In this document: positions 37,773-49,648 of the stretch, piece after piece
Numbering within the stretch: position 1 is the first letter of the stretch
Layout of the letters: every line of letters starts with the position of its first letter
NCBI GenBank assembly: GCA_008711295.1
Contig: VUYV01000015.1
Location: 4,286,050 to 4,350,049, forward strand
Reading direction: 5' to 3'
Source: Anarhynchus alexandrinus
Lineage: Eukaryota; Chordata; Aves; Charadriiformes; Charadriidae
Length of the DNA stretch: 64,000 nucleotides
Program-made: the position numbers and the translations under genes
Notes under the pieces: model-generated
Database searches by the model: none
What the model saw: the letters and a program-made list of their open reading frames with translations, nothing else
What the model was told of the DNA's origin: nothing

Positions 37773-38629
37773 TGTAGAGAGCCGACCTTGGCCAGCTGCC
37801 AAACACCCACCCAGCTGCTCCTCACTCCCCTCCTCAGTGGGACAGGGGGGAAAAATGGGATAAAAAAGCTGGCGGGTCAAGATAAGGACAGGGAGATCAT
37901 TACCGATTACCATCACAGGCAAAACAGACTTTGCTTGGGGAAAATTAATTTAATCTATTGACAGTCAAAACAGATTTAAGTGGTGAGAAACTGAGGCCAA
38001 AGAAGAAAAATTAAAACAATGCTTCTCTTCCCACCACCCCTTTTTCCAGGCTCAACTTCACCCCTTCGCTCTGAGCCCCTCCACCCGCCTCCCCCGAGCG
38101 GTGCAGGGCGCCGCGCATGGTTGCGGTCCGTACACAGTGGTTTCTCACTGCTGCTCCTTCTTTCTCACGCTTTTTCCCTGCTCCAGAGTAGATCCTTCCC
38201 ACGTGCTATGGTCTCCTTCAGGAATATCCACTTGCTCCAGCATGGAGTCCTCCACAGGCTTCAGTGTAGGTACCAGCTCCACCACGGTCCTGTCCCACCG
38301 GCTGCCCCAGAATCTCTGCCCTGGGGCCTGGAGCACCTCTGCCCCTCCTCCTGCTCTGTTCGTGGTATTTGTAATGTTTTATTTTTCCATTTTTTTCTCC
38401 TCACTCCTCTGCCCAACTGGCATTTTTGTGCTTTCTTAGGTATTTTTTTTCCCAGAGGTGGAACCCAGCCCTGCTGACAGGCTCAGCTGAGCCCCGCGGG
38501 TGGGGCTGTTGTGGAGGCGGCTGGAACCGGCTGGCACCGGCTGGAACCGGCTGTGTCTGGCACAAGGCAACCCCCAACCTCTCCTCAGCGAGCCCCCCCC
38601 CCGCAGCCTCTGTGGTGTCTCCGTACACA
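37773..38629 (-). mobile_element. Solo LTR of an avian ERVL-type endogenous retrovirus, copy A
   Basis: It begins TGTAGAGAGCCGACCTTGGC and ends near CCGTACACA. In between are the GCTGCCAAACACCCACCCAG, GGACAGGGAGATCATTACCG, GCAAAACAGACTTTGCTTGG and CTGGCACCGGCTGGAACCGG landmarks. These match a neoavian LTR family as I remember it, whose transcriptional sense is the minus strand here. On that strand the expected AATAAA has decayed to AATAGA and the TATTTAAG-type TATA box is disrupted. Three GGCTGGAACC-type units at 38519-38558 are a small internal tandem repeat. There is no internal retroviral sequence next to it, and no convincing target-site duplication, so the ends are approximate. Confidence 0.75.
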
Positions 38630-38935
38630 CGTATCCGTGTGTCTGCTGGTGCGTGTTTATACGGGCAGGAGCGACTGCATAGGCCGCGTCCTGTAGAAAC
38701 TGGCTACGATTTTGCGTGATGGCGTAGGATCACACAGGCCGTATGAAAACCGCACAGCGGAGAAGGAGGTACGTCTTTCTTCTGCCGAAGTCTGTGGCAA
38801 TATCGCCCTTGATCAGAGTGGCGGTGGTGCCATGGTAAAGGCTGAATCAGGGCCGGCAGGTGAGGTGACTGGTTGATGGATACAAACGATGCTCGTGCTC
38901 ATCTTGAGGTGCGATCGTCAATACTCGCTGGCACT
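38630..38935. other. CpG-rich patch of unknown identity
   Basis: I count about 23 CpG dinucleotides in roughly 300 bp, many times the density of the unique sequence on either side. The patch starts where the LTR match ends and fades by about 38940. No open frame of length or family signature, tandem repeat or known element is recognised. It could be a small CpG island, a further part of the inserted element that I do not recognise, or an unmethylated regulatory site. Confidence 0.55.
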
Positions 38936-40734
38936 AGCCCTCATAACTTCAAAGACCTGTGGACCAAGTCTCCCTGGCAAACATCTTCCAATTGCTAAAC
39001 CCGTATAATTAGATTTCCCAGTGACACAGATGGCTTTTAAACATCTCTCTTTATTTTTAATTCTTTTCTAACTATTCACCCGATCATACAAACATTTACG
39101 TCCATAATTAGCCCTTTTTTGTATGCTTATCTGAGTATTGATACAACCAAAATGATCAGATTACTTTTGACATCACTTTAAAATGAAATGCCTTTGATTT
39201 AGATGTGATTCAAATAACCCAGGTAATTTGCTAGAGCTCTCAGTTATTGCCAGTGGAGAAACTGGGCATTTCCGAAGGTCATCAGATTTCCAGGACTTGA
39301 TTTTTGGAGTCAGCCTCTGGCTACTGACTGTATGTAGGGTGAAGACATGAGTACTTGTATGCTGAAAGGGAACCAGAGCAGCCAGCAAAGGGTTATAAGT
39401 AAATCTTACTCAAGGTGTCTCAGTAGGGGACTTTGCTTCTGTTGTCTTCCTTCTACTACATCAGTGAATGTATCAATGGAGCTAAAAGAAGTAGGTGTTG
39501 ACAGATGAACACATGTCAATGAGAGCTGAGGCGTTTCCCTCTCTTCACTCTCAGCAGACGTTAGCTGCTGGCTGGCTCCTACCCACTTCTCCAGGACACT
39601 CTTAGCATTTGAACAGGTGCAGTAGCTTTTGTTTAGAACCAGTCTTAGCTGAAATCTAGAAAGAAAGCATTAGTGGTTTAGTTTGATTCCAGGCTTTTTT
39701 GGATGTTCTAGCAGAGAGCATTGCTGTTTTGATGTTTTAAAGCTATGTGCTTTTTTTTTTTTTTCACATTTTCCCCCTTCTTAGCTGTTCCTCAGCAAAG
39801 TGACAGCTGGGATTCTGTGAACAGATTTAAACATTATCCTGATAATTTCAGTGAGGATGATTCAGTTGCTGAGTACTGGCTATAAAGAAAGTCAACAGGT
39901 GGGATTTGTCTGCCCTAGCTTAGACAGCTAACTCTGAGGGAGTCATCCCTTTGAAACAATGCATGAAAACTGCTACCTCCAAAGAGCAAGTACTCTCACT
40001 CCAGGACAAGTGTCTAAAATAGGCTTAAAGAAACTTCATCTGGAATTCTTTCCCATGATTAAAAAGAGTCCTTATCAATATTAGTTCAGATATTGATAAC
40101 TAATTTTTAGACATCAGTTAGTAGGTGAGCATAGTCTTGATCTGATACACAATTATTACTTGGGGGTTGGGGAGGCAAACAAAGTCAGATGTTTTTTTTG
40201 CACCTGACTCTCCTGCTGCCCTGATATTCCCAGCCCCAGTGCAAAGAAGGAATATTTCTGGAGATGGAGAAAATCTATACAGCTGTCCTTTTCAGCATCG
40301 TTCTGTACTTAGAGAGGACTAAGCAGGATGTAGAACTGTACACTTTGTCCACTGTCACATCTGTGCAAAAGACAAAGATATCTTAGAAATTTGAGAGAAT
40401 GGAACAAACTGTGGTATGATTTAAGAACTTGCACAGATTTTACTATGTTTGGTGGTCAGGTCAAACTACCTGATTTTGCCCCACCATCTCAGTTTGGGTA
40501 AATATTTTAAGGATGAAAATAAAAGACACAAAAATGAAGTAATATTCTGGGCATGTACAGCTTTGACTGGAGAGAGGATGAGAGAAAGAAGGAGCCACAC
40601 CAGGCAGATGTCAATCATGTTACTTAATTCATTACAATCTTAAATATAGGTAAATGGATGACACTGAGAGCATTATGCAACTAGCCTCTGTAATGAGAGC
40701 TGAATTCCAGCTTCTAAGAGCTTCTTTATATCCT

Positions 40735-40882
40735 TATGTTCATATAAAGAAACATATACAAATATATATACCTACATATATATACTTACACACATATTTA
40801 TGTTTATATATTTAAACAACATATATATAATTATGCAGATGTAGAGTTATATATACGTATATTTTTGTGTGTGTGTATATGA
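40735..40882. repeat. TA/CA-rich low-complexity tract
   Basis: TATATA, CATATA and GTGTGT runs are mixed over about 150 bp. The alternating purine-pyrimidine pattern is unstable in replication. Confidence 0.85.
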
Positions 40883-41004
40883 AAAATAGATCTTTCGTTT
40901 ATCAAAGTCTGGTTTTGCTCCTGTTTTTCCAGTACTAAAGATAGGATCTGTCAGGAGGAAGAAAATCCGCAATAATAAAATTTACATTAACATTATTTTA
41001 ATAG

Positions 41005-41082
41005 GAAAAAAAAAGAACATGAAGAAGACAACACAGGAAGAGAAAGAAAGACAGAGAAAGAAAAAAGAGGAAGAAAAAAGGA
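41005..41082. repeat. GAAA/GGAA purine-rich tract
   Basis: Nearly all purine on the plus strand, made of degenerate GAAA and GAAGA units, with only a few C interruptions. Confidence 0.8.
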
Positions 41083-42687
41083 CCAAGTGTGAGATGGAGA
41101 TATGCATTTTAGGGTGACTGCATTCTCAGAGAATAAGAGCTTTATCTTGATTTCAAGCTCTCCTTCTAACAATAAGGGATAGCATCTCAGAAAATGGGAC
41201 TTCTTTTTTCTTTTGCTGACCTACTAAAAAAAAATAAAACACAGTACAAAAAAAATCTCCATTGCTGAGATATTTCCTTTTTCTTACCTTTCTGCTGATA
41301 AGAGCTCTCAGTGTTTCTGGATAAGAAGAGATGCTTTATTGTCTTCTGCAAAGATATAAGAGAAGAGAGGGGAAAAAACAATGCCTTTTGTTAGAAAGGA
41401 AACTAACTGCAATTTGAAGAGCGATTGTAATAGACAGTATTGCTGAAGGCAAACAGAAACTAAAAAGTAAGCTCTTTAGAATATTATCCTTCCTTAACAT
41501 TTTGATAAAGTTCCTTAAAATGGGAGCCACTTTTGCCTCTGCAGCACTTTAATTTCCTATAATCATCTCTGATGGAACAGATGATACACACAGAGTTACC
41601 CCAGGTATTGTTTAAGTGGGGACTGAATTACTTTTATACTATCACTAAATGATTGAAAAAAGGAAACAAAACACGTTTTCAGCATTGCTCTGCTTCCATG
41701 CTGCAAGCCCAGCATAGTGATGCTCTCTCTAATTCTGTTTAAACTGCATTCCAGAGGTATTCAGAAGTCAATTTTTTTAAAGCCGTTAAAAAGAATGTAC
41801 AAGCGACATAGGGTGGAAAGCAGAGGCGATGTTCATTATCAGGCCCAGAAGAAAAGGACATTTTGAAGAGAAAACCCACAAACTACAGGACTTTGAGGAA
41901 TTTGCTAGTTATCTTTTCCACTTGGGTGACTTTAGGCTTCGCTACCAAATTGAAACACCATTTTCTGAACAATAATACTATACATTTTTTTTGACATCAC
42001 AAAAGAATGCTTTTAAGGCATAAAAAATGTATTTCCCTTATGTAATCAAAAACAAAACTCTATAAATTATAATGCAATGTACAGTCCAATTCCTCCATTC
42101 AATGCATTTAAATGGTATGTGCTGATTAAGCTCTTAGTCATTTATGTTAAATGTCTAATGAAAAGCTCTTTGAATCTGGTTTAACCCATATTAAATGCCC
42201 TAGTGGTGCCCCTGGAATTAAAAAAGAAGAAAATTAATCCTATTCTTTGTTCCCTTTATACATTTTAATAAATTATACTGCATCTTCGTAATGCATTTAT
42301 GTCTCAGACAAAATGCCAAATGGTTTGATCCTTTCAACAAAAAGCCAAGGAACGAATTTGCACATTAAAATGTAGAGTTATTCAACAATTCAAGGCATAG
42401 TGTTTTCCAGAAGATGATGTGTTTTCTATGTTTCTTAATAACTCTGCACGATGATTTCTGCTTTGTGTGTAAGCAGGCTCTGTTGAAAGTTTGCTGAGTT
42501 TATTTTTTTTTATTCTTCTTTCACTCTGTACAACTTAACAGAATAAACATAATTTTCAAAATGCAATACATCCCAGAGCGTAATGTTGTGTTGGTACAAG
42601 GGCTTCAGTAAGCTGGCAATTGACAGGACCATAGATAGCCAAAGTAAATTCAGAACAGTCAGGATGTTCCCTTCATGTCTTATTTAC

Positions 42688-42860
42688 ATAGAACCATAGA
42701 GATTCAGCGTTGGAACTGACCTCCAGAGCTTACCTAGTTGGTCTCTGAGGTCTAAGGACAAATCACATGGCCAGACAACTCTTAAGGAATGTTTATCAAA
42801 CCTGTTTTTAAAAATCTTCAAGGATGTGGATTTCATAACCTCCATAAATCACCAGTCTCT
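42688..42860 (-). mobile_element. Old CR1 3' fragment
   Basis: CATAGAACCATAGAGATTCA, then GTTGGAACTGACCTCCAGAG, is the reverse complement of an old CR1 tail. TTTAAAAATCTTCAAGGATG and GATTTCATAACCTCC, about 110-145 bp further on, match the ORF2 end of the same old group. The copy is heavily diverged, and its 5' limit is unclear. Confidence 0.7.
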
Positions 42861-45800
42861 TTCTCTTTTATCCTTACAAAAAAGAAAAACACTTCCAACA
42901 AATCCCCGTTGCAATCTCTGTTTTACAGGGTAATTTCTCTGGTTGCAGAATCAGCTGACTGTGTCTTGCTTTCCTCCCAGGAACGTGGAAAACAGTCAGT
43001 GATTGTAGTATTTAAGTATGCTCTGTCATCTGAAAATGGGCTCCTCTTTTTTGCTCCACAGTTAGCAGACTTGTAAGTTGTTTCAAGACCCAATACCTTA
43101 GCATTGAGAGTTTTCGTGATCCAGATTTAAAATCTAGTGAAGGGTAAGTTTCTATAAATTTTAGGCAGACATTAAGCAGAATAATGTCAACAACAACAGT
43201 AATGATGTAAATACCTCAACAAGAAAATGAAACAAGAGATGGAAATACTTATGTTAACAGAATTCAAGATATGGGAATTAGAGTGTAACTAATGATTGTT
43301 TACGTGTGTATGGAGAAGTGTGTAAAGGAAAAAAATAAATTGCATTTAAGTATGCTCTGTTTCATCCTGATTACTAAAACATTCTTCTAAAAATTCCTAA
43401 GACTTGCCTGGAATAGGAAAAAATCTATATCTACAGATTACAACTGAGAGTCTTCAGACAAACTTCTAAACCTAAATGTGCTGTACTATCACAGGATTTC
43501 TGTTTCTTCATTTAAAGGGGAAGTGGTATTTATTTGCTCTGAATCCAATAATGATCCAAATTGGAAAGTACTAACATTATTAAATATGACTTCTGGACTA
43601 CATCTTCTGGGAAATGAAGGATTACAGTGAGAGTTAATGGTAGAGAGCAGCTAGGTATTGCGGACTGTAGCTGATTCTTGATACATGGGTGGCTACTGAA
43701 GAACCTGATGCCTCAAGGTCAATGATTTCTTCCCTGGAGGCAAGATGTTAATGTTTTTCTAGATTTTTACCCGAGATGAGCCTGAAACCCTGAGTGCTTG
43801 ATGCTTTCAATTTCTGTGGCTCAAAGACAGTCTTGAAGACACACAAGCTTATTCTTAACTAGATTACGTGATCAGTAGTAAGAAAGTCTCAAGAATTCAG
43901 TTCTTGAAATTCCTAATGTTCTTTCTATGGAGTCAGGACCTTGAAAGTCCTCAAGCCCCAGAAGAAAATAACCTGATAAAATGTTCAGCCTAAACTTCCA
44001 AATATGCATGAAGAAGTCTGGGATTCTGGAAGGTTTTCAACACTTCCAAACTCTTAACTGAAAAATTGAGTTGCTAGAAACAGTGAGACCTATGGTCTTA
44101 TTTATGTCAGTTTAAATTTCTGCTGCTGGGGTCCCTGGAAACCTACAACTTCAAGGTACCTGTTGCAAATCTGGGAGCCTGAAAACATGATAACTCTATG
44201 TCTAGTAAGAAAAAAACCTTGGAAACACAGTACTTCTACCTTCATATCTTCAGATTCTCCTGGTTCCTCATCTGGCCAGCCACTTACACACCGTCCATAA
44301 ATTAAATGTAATAAATTTGCCTCTAATATCTATTCTGGCATCTGTAAAAATCTTAAGAACATACTTAATTTCGTAATACCCATTTGTAAGAGTACCTGGT
44401 ATGAGAAGGCTTGCTTGTCTGTTTGTTTTAATGAAGGATTTCTTACCTTGGGAAAATTTTTAAATGTCAAAAATGACAAAGTTTGGATATAATTCTGGTT
44501 TGTTAGTTACTTATAACAACTCCCTTTGTTGTAATGTTTTAGCTAGTATTGCTTGTAGAGAAGTTGGAGAAGCTAAACTGATTGAGGATGAGGAAATGAG
44601 GTCGTCAGCAGTGGGAAGTTAGGAAGTTATATGCTGGACCAGCTGTACAACGTTCATGCTGGGTACAGCTGTAAACTGCAGTGCATAAAACTGCAATGAG
44701 TGCTTCTGTGGCCTAATGAAAAAAATGGAGAAACTCCCAAGAAATTCAGGGAAATTGTTGATAGGTATGAATAGGATATAAGCAAAGGCACTCATTAGAA
44801 AATACCTCTTCTTGTTCAGTATTTCTGGTGATAGAGAGTGATGGGAATAAGAATGCTAAGGAGTGGATGAAAAAAATCACAAAAATCTCCCTGTGCTGTA
44901 CATTCTCCCTTCCTCATGAAGCCATGCTCCAAACTACCATCACCGGCAGGTGGTACATCCTGAAGATGAATCAGCAGCAGCTCACAAACATCTGCAAAGA
45001 CCTGGCACAAGCTTTCCCAGTTCGTATTTGCCAGCTCACTAGTCAACAAACAGAACTTAGTAGCAGGCTGGGAGTGCAGGGTCCAGTCACCTGCAGAGGT
45101 TTCATATAGAGAAAAAGTGGGCCATATAGTCTGATGCTTTTATAATAGGTCTCCACACTCCAGACTTGTCTGAATATTCATCCACAGTCATGCTCTGTAC
45201 TCCCCCCATGCCATGTTACAATTGCCTTCCATAGGGCATCACTCACCTTTGCATCCGTAGCCGTAAAATAAATGATTTGGGCTGAAGTGTTCTGTTGGGC
45301 ACAGAACAGATGGTACTAGCCACAGAAAAAAACAGCAACACCTGGTTTCAGATACTCAGGCAGCAAATTCCCTGCCCCCAAAGCCATGGCTCATTATTCA
45401 GTCCAGATAATGGACCATTCATACAAACTTCTGCTATTTAAATCTCAGCTTCTGAAACCAACCAGACTCTTCAATTCCCTCTGCAGATCCAGCTTTGCCT
45501 TGGCTACATCTGTCCCCAACTGTTCTCTGGATGGACTTTTCCATACATTTGAAATCCTTTCCTCATAACAAATATATGCAGCTGTAGCTGTTTCAAGCTG
45601 TTTTCCATGTAATAGTCTCAGCAGCTGTTTTCACTTCAGTGGTCTCCTGTTGAGCTATTATTTAAAAAAAGTTATTCTCTAGTCTCTTATCTTCATTCAT
45701 TATACCTGTCATCTTCTGAATCAAGTTTTAAATTTTTCTTTTCTCTTACCCATTATTTGACACCTCAGCATAACGTGTTGTGTTTACCCTGAATTCCTTC

Positions 45801-46676
45801 ATAGCAGCTGACATGATATATTTACTAGTTATGTCTAAACTGTAGATTGAGGCGTAACTAGAAAACAGAGAATGACCGCAAAACCCCCTTTTTGGTGCAC
45901 ATTTTGTAGATGTGGTCAAATTTCCCCATACTGCAGGTTTCCTCATTATGTCTTGAAATTCATCATCAGAATTCCAACTTTGTGTGCACAATAATGGGAT
46001 ATGATAGGGGATACATACAACTCAAGATTCATAAAAGTAGGTCACATCCATAACTGGGAACTAGATCTCTCACAGATTGAAAACTGGACCTATCTCTTGT
46101 GCTGCAGAGGCATTAGAAACAGTTATGTTCTCTCTACATTACTGAGCTTCATAATTGGCTTCTTTTTATTTGCACCCTCAAAATAAACCATCAGTGAAAC
46201 AAATATTTTTGTTTTTCAGGACCCTGAAAAGCAAAAAGAATCACATTGATTTAATGTCCCAACCCTTCTCATTAGGGCCACCATGAAGGTTTAGGTATCT
46301 TTGCTAATCAATGAACTTATGGGAGGAAATCTGCAGTGACATCATTATCTGCCTGCCTCTTGCAAACATCATCAAAAACCCCAGTAGCCATTCTCAGGGG
46401 GTAAATTAATCCAATCATACCTTAACATATGATCATTTCACCTTCCTCCCGTACATCTATTTCCACAGAAAGAAGAAAGGGTGTGTATGGCTCCATAGTT
46501 CATAAGGGAACTGCATTCATGTAATGAATGCAATAGGCAATGAATGAATAGGCAAACTTGAAAGGAAAGATTTTAAAGAATCAGTATGCCTCATGCAAAA
46601 ATATGCCTGTACTGAATTCAAACTCTGTGACTCCTTGGTATGTTATATGTCCATATAATGTAATCCCAGACTACAT
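42861..46676. other. Unique AT-rich noncoding sequence
   Basis: No gene or repeat recognised. The open frames here (up to 93 codons) carry no family signature. Confidence 0.55.
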
Positions 46677-47514
46677 TATCCATCCAGAGGGACCTTGACA
46701 GTCCTGAGAAGTGGGCCTTTGCAAGCCTCATGAAGTTCAACAAGGCCAAGTACAAGGTCCTGCATGTGGGTCAGGGCAATCCCAAGCACAAATATAGGCT
46801 GGGCAGAGAATAGATTGAGAGCAGCCCTGAGGAGAAGAACTTGGAGGTGTTGGTTGATGAGAAGCTCAACATGAGCTGGCAATTTGCGATCGCAGCCCAG
46901 AAAGCCAGCCGCATCCTGGGCTGCATCAAAAGAAGCGTGGCCAGCAGGGAGAGGAAGGTGATTCTGCCCCTTTGCTCCACTCATGAGACCTCACATGGAG
47001 TACTGCATCCAGCTCTGGGGCCCCAACATAAGAAGGACATGGACTTGTTGGAGCACGTCCAAAGGAAGGCCACAAAGATGATCAGAGTGCTGGAGCACCT
47101 CTCCTATGAAGAGAGGCTGAGAGATTTGGGTTTGTTCAGCCTGGAGAAGAGAAAGCTCCGGGGAGACCTTATAGCGGCCTTCCAGTACCTAAAGGGGTCT
47201 ACAGGGAGGATGGGGAGGGACTCTTTATCAGGGAGCGTCGAGATAGGATGAGGGGTAACAGTTTTAAACTGAAAGAAGGTAGATTTGTATTAGAAATTAG
47301 AAAGAAATTCTCTACTGTGAGGGTGGTAAGGCACTGGAACAGGTTGCTGAGGGAAGCTGTGGATGCCCCATCCCTGGAGGTGTACAAGGCCAGGTTAGAT
47401 GGGGCTTTGAGTGACCTGGTCCAGTGGAAGGTGTCCCTGGCAATGGCAGTGGGCTTGGAACTGGATGATCTTCAAGGTCCCTTCCAACCCAAACCAGTCT
47501 CTGTTTCTATGATT
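46677..47514 (+). mobile_element. CR1 retrotransposon 3' portion, 5'-truncated
   Basis: About 840 bp of CR1 in sense orientation. It starts in the reverse-transcriptase C-terminal part (LMKFNKAK-type reading near 46730) and ends in a CR1-C/Y-like 3' UTR with a single decayed tail unit. It is closely similar to the matching part of the 21.5-24.7 kb copy. Confidence 0.95.
46841..47251 (+). pseudogene. CR1 ORF2 C-terminal fragment with compensating frameshifts
   Basis: The frame reads [42 protein letters not shown] in normal CR1 register, then a stretch of about 15 residues out of register. It returns to register at [17 protein letters not shown] and goes on to [25 protein letters not shown]. 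The out-of-register part corresponds to the [11 protein letters not shown] motif read in another frame. Two nearby indels therefore cancel out. The fragment stays open by chance and is part of a dead element. Confidence 0.88.
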
Positions 47515-47673
47515 ATGCTGGTAAGTGGCAGTGCATGGCTCCTGTTCTTTGCTTTCATCCGGTCTGAGATGACTTTAGGGATGTTCCTTGCCCTCAACTG
47601 TCAACTTGTTCCAGCAGCAGACCAACAAACCTATGTAAGGTCTTCAAGGGCTTAAATGACACGTGATTCTTCT

Positions 47674-47790
47674 ACAGTTAAGCAAACTGATGCTGAGTGA
47701 TTTGCCAAGTGTCAGACAGGGAACTGTTTGTAGGACTCAGGATACCTTATTCCCAGTCTGGAGCTCTACCCATTAATGACACTCCTTTCC
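47674..47790 (-). repeat. MIR-like ancient SINE fragment
   Basis: Along the plus strand the words AAACTGATGCTGAGTGATTT, GCCAAGTGTCAGACAGGGAA and CCAGTCTGGAGCTCTACCCA line up in order with the reverse complement of a MIR element. That pattern runs 'aaactgaggc..gtgacttgcccaaggtcacacag..cccagtccagtgctctacccact'. The order and spacing are good over about 110 bp. Confidence 0.6.
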
Positions 47791-49380
47791 TCTGCAATTC
47801 TTCATGAAGCTGGTCTGATTCATCCACCACCTGCTGTACAATATAGCTAGGCTTGACATCTTGCAGCAAGATTTACTCCCAGGTGCTACATGCCGATGAG
47901 AGTTTACAATTGAGGGGACTGCTTTTTTTCCTCTGTTTTTCCCCTAAAATGAATTATATGATTCCATAGACCTTAATGATGCTCCTTTGCTCTTAATTAG
48001 ATAATTAAACTCTGAGTTCAGATCATAACATGCTGCATTAATGATATCTATTTAATCAAAATGTCCATTTGTTTTCATTATATTATGTTTAGTAAGAGAT
48101 ATCTAAGGGACTTCTATGTTAGTTCAACTGTTTTCTTCCTCTTGGCCTTTTGTTATTTATTGGGTATGTACCTATAAAGACTGGCAAATATGAATATAAT
48201 AATAATAATAATAAATATTTTTTTATATTTGGAGAAAAAGCCATGGTAAGTAAGTATGTTTGCATTATACTGTCATAACAGAAATGGCATCGTCATTATG
48301 TCCAACATTTTTGGAAGTTTGTAATGATCACACTCAATCCATCTAGCAATTCAGATTTTGGATATCACCTTTCAGAATAGTTTAAGGAAGGTCCTTTTGA
48401 ATTATATGTTCTTCATAGACACTGAGAAATAAAGGTAACTGAAAAAAATTGGTCGTGTTTTAAAATCTGTCTCATAGATCTGTAAAATAATTTCCATAAT
48501 AAAAGCTGGAATCTTGTATAGCACACCACTGATTTTGCCTTCATTATTCCCATGAAGGCTTAATCTCCGTTAGATGTAAAACTCAAGATAGAAATAGTGG
48601 AAGTTATGTTATTCTTGACGATACTGTAGGGTTTTTTTTCCCCCACTACATGTTTGTCAGGATTCTTTTCCTTTTGTTTTATTTTTTTCCCTCTTACAAT
48701 GCAGGAGAGCAGCAATTGTACTTAATTTTTCAAAAGATAAAACTAAAAATGATGAACCCAACCACGTAGTACACTAAAACCACAGAGAAAATGAATGGCT
48801 ACCTGTCCTGTGACTTTCTTTTAAAAGACCTCCTTGGCCTTGCCAGAAATTTGGCAGATAATCATCCTTTAACATGACAACTCCATTAATGAATGCCCTG
48901 ACTCTTTCACTTGCTGACTCATAGCAGGATGCTTCTCTAATGGAATACCAACTGCATCAGCTCTTTTTCTGCTGTTACCATCGAATGAGAAATGTTCTAC
49001 AAAACCTATCTGGGAAGCCAGGTTAGGAACAACACTGAAGCTTCTTGGTGGAAACAAAAATGGAGTCACTCATCAGGAGCATTTATTTGAGGATCTGAAT
49101 ATTTTGGGAACCCTGCAAGAAAACATGAGTTTGTCAAGACTATAAAAATAAGATTGTTCATACAAATATCTTTTGAAAACTTGCTATGATCACATAAAAG
49201 AAACTTGAATAAATACATCACTGTAAATTACTGGTGTAAGATTAATGTAGAAAAATGATGTTCAAAGTAAGATACTAAAATGAAAAATATAAGGTTGTAT
49301 TAAGAGTTTGGGCAAGGTTTGTTACCTACCTACATCTGCTTCCAAACTCAACAGAAAAAAAAACCCTCAAAACACAAAAT
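47791..49380. other. Unique AT-rich noncoding sequence
   Basis: No gene recognised. A short (AAT)n array lies at 48195-48217. The part at 47945-48130 has clustered TTAATTAGATAATTAAA-type homeodomain-like words and may be a conserved noncoding element. Confidence 0.5.
48195..48217. repeat. (AAT)n microsatellite
   Basis: About seven ATA/AAT units in a row. Confidence 0.9.
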
Positions 49381-49648
49381 GAGGGAGGGACGAAGGAGGG
49401 AATGAGGGAAGGAAGGGAGGAAGGAAGGAAAGAAGGAAGGAAGGAAGGGAGGAAGAAAGGAAGGAAGGCAGGAAGGAAGGGAGGAAGAAAGGAAGGAAGG
49501 CAGGAAGGAAGGGAGGAAAGAAAGAAGGAAGGGAGGAAGGGAGGAAAGAAGGAAGGAAGAAAGGAAGGAAGGAAGGGAGGGAGGAAAGAAGGAAGGAAGG
49601 AAAGAAGGAAGGAAAGAAGGAAGGGAGGAAGGGAGGAAAGAAGGAAAG
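49381..49648. repeat. Long GGAA/GGGA purine microsatellite
   Basis: About 270 bp in which almost every base on the plus strand is a purine. It is built from GGAA and GGGA units with AGAA interruptions and longer repeated blocks of about 40 bp (for example the GGAGGAAGAAAGGAAGGAAG-type block near 49449 and 49489). Both strands show long low-complexity open frames (Lys/Arg/Gly/Glu on plus, Pro/Ser/Phe/Leu on minus), which are not genes. Confidence 0.97.

Larger units (their letters stand above)
38961..42686. other. Unique AT-rich noncoding sequence
   Basis: No gene is recognised. It contains the TA-rich tract at 40735-40882 and the purine-rich tract at 41005-41082. The stretch at 42000-42480 has long unbroken AT-rich words and no simple repeats, as conserved noncoding elements often do. 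Confidence 0.5.

Noticed and set aside
38019..38719. Several overlapping open frames rich in Pro, Ser and Gly
   Set aside because: They lie inside the LTR and the CpG-rich patch, where raised GC removes stop codons. LTRs of this type are noncoding.
44828..45109. 93-codon plus-strand open frame with a reasonable amino-acid mix
   Set aside because: No recognisable motif. The opposite strand is open over much of the same stretch, which suggests chance rather than coding constraint.
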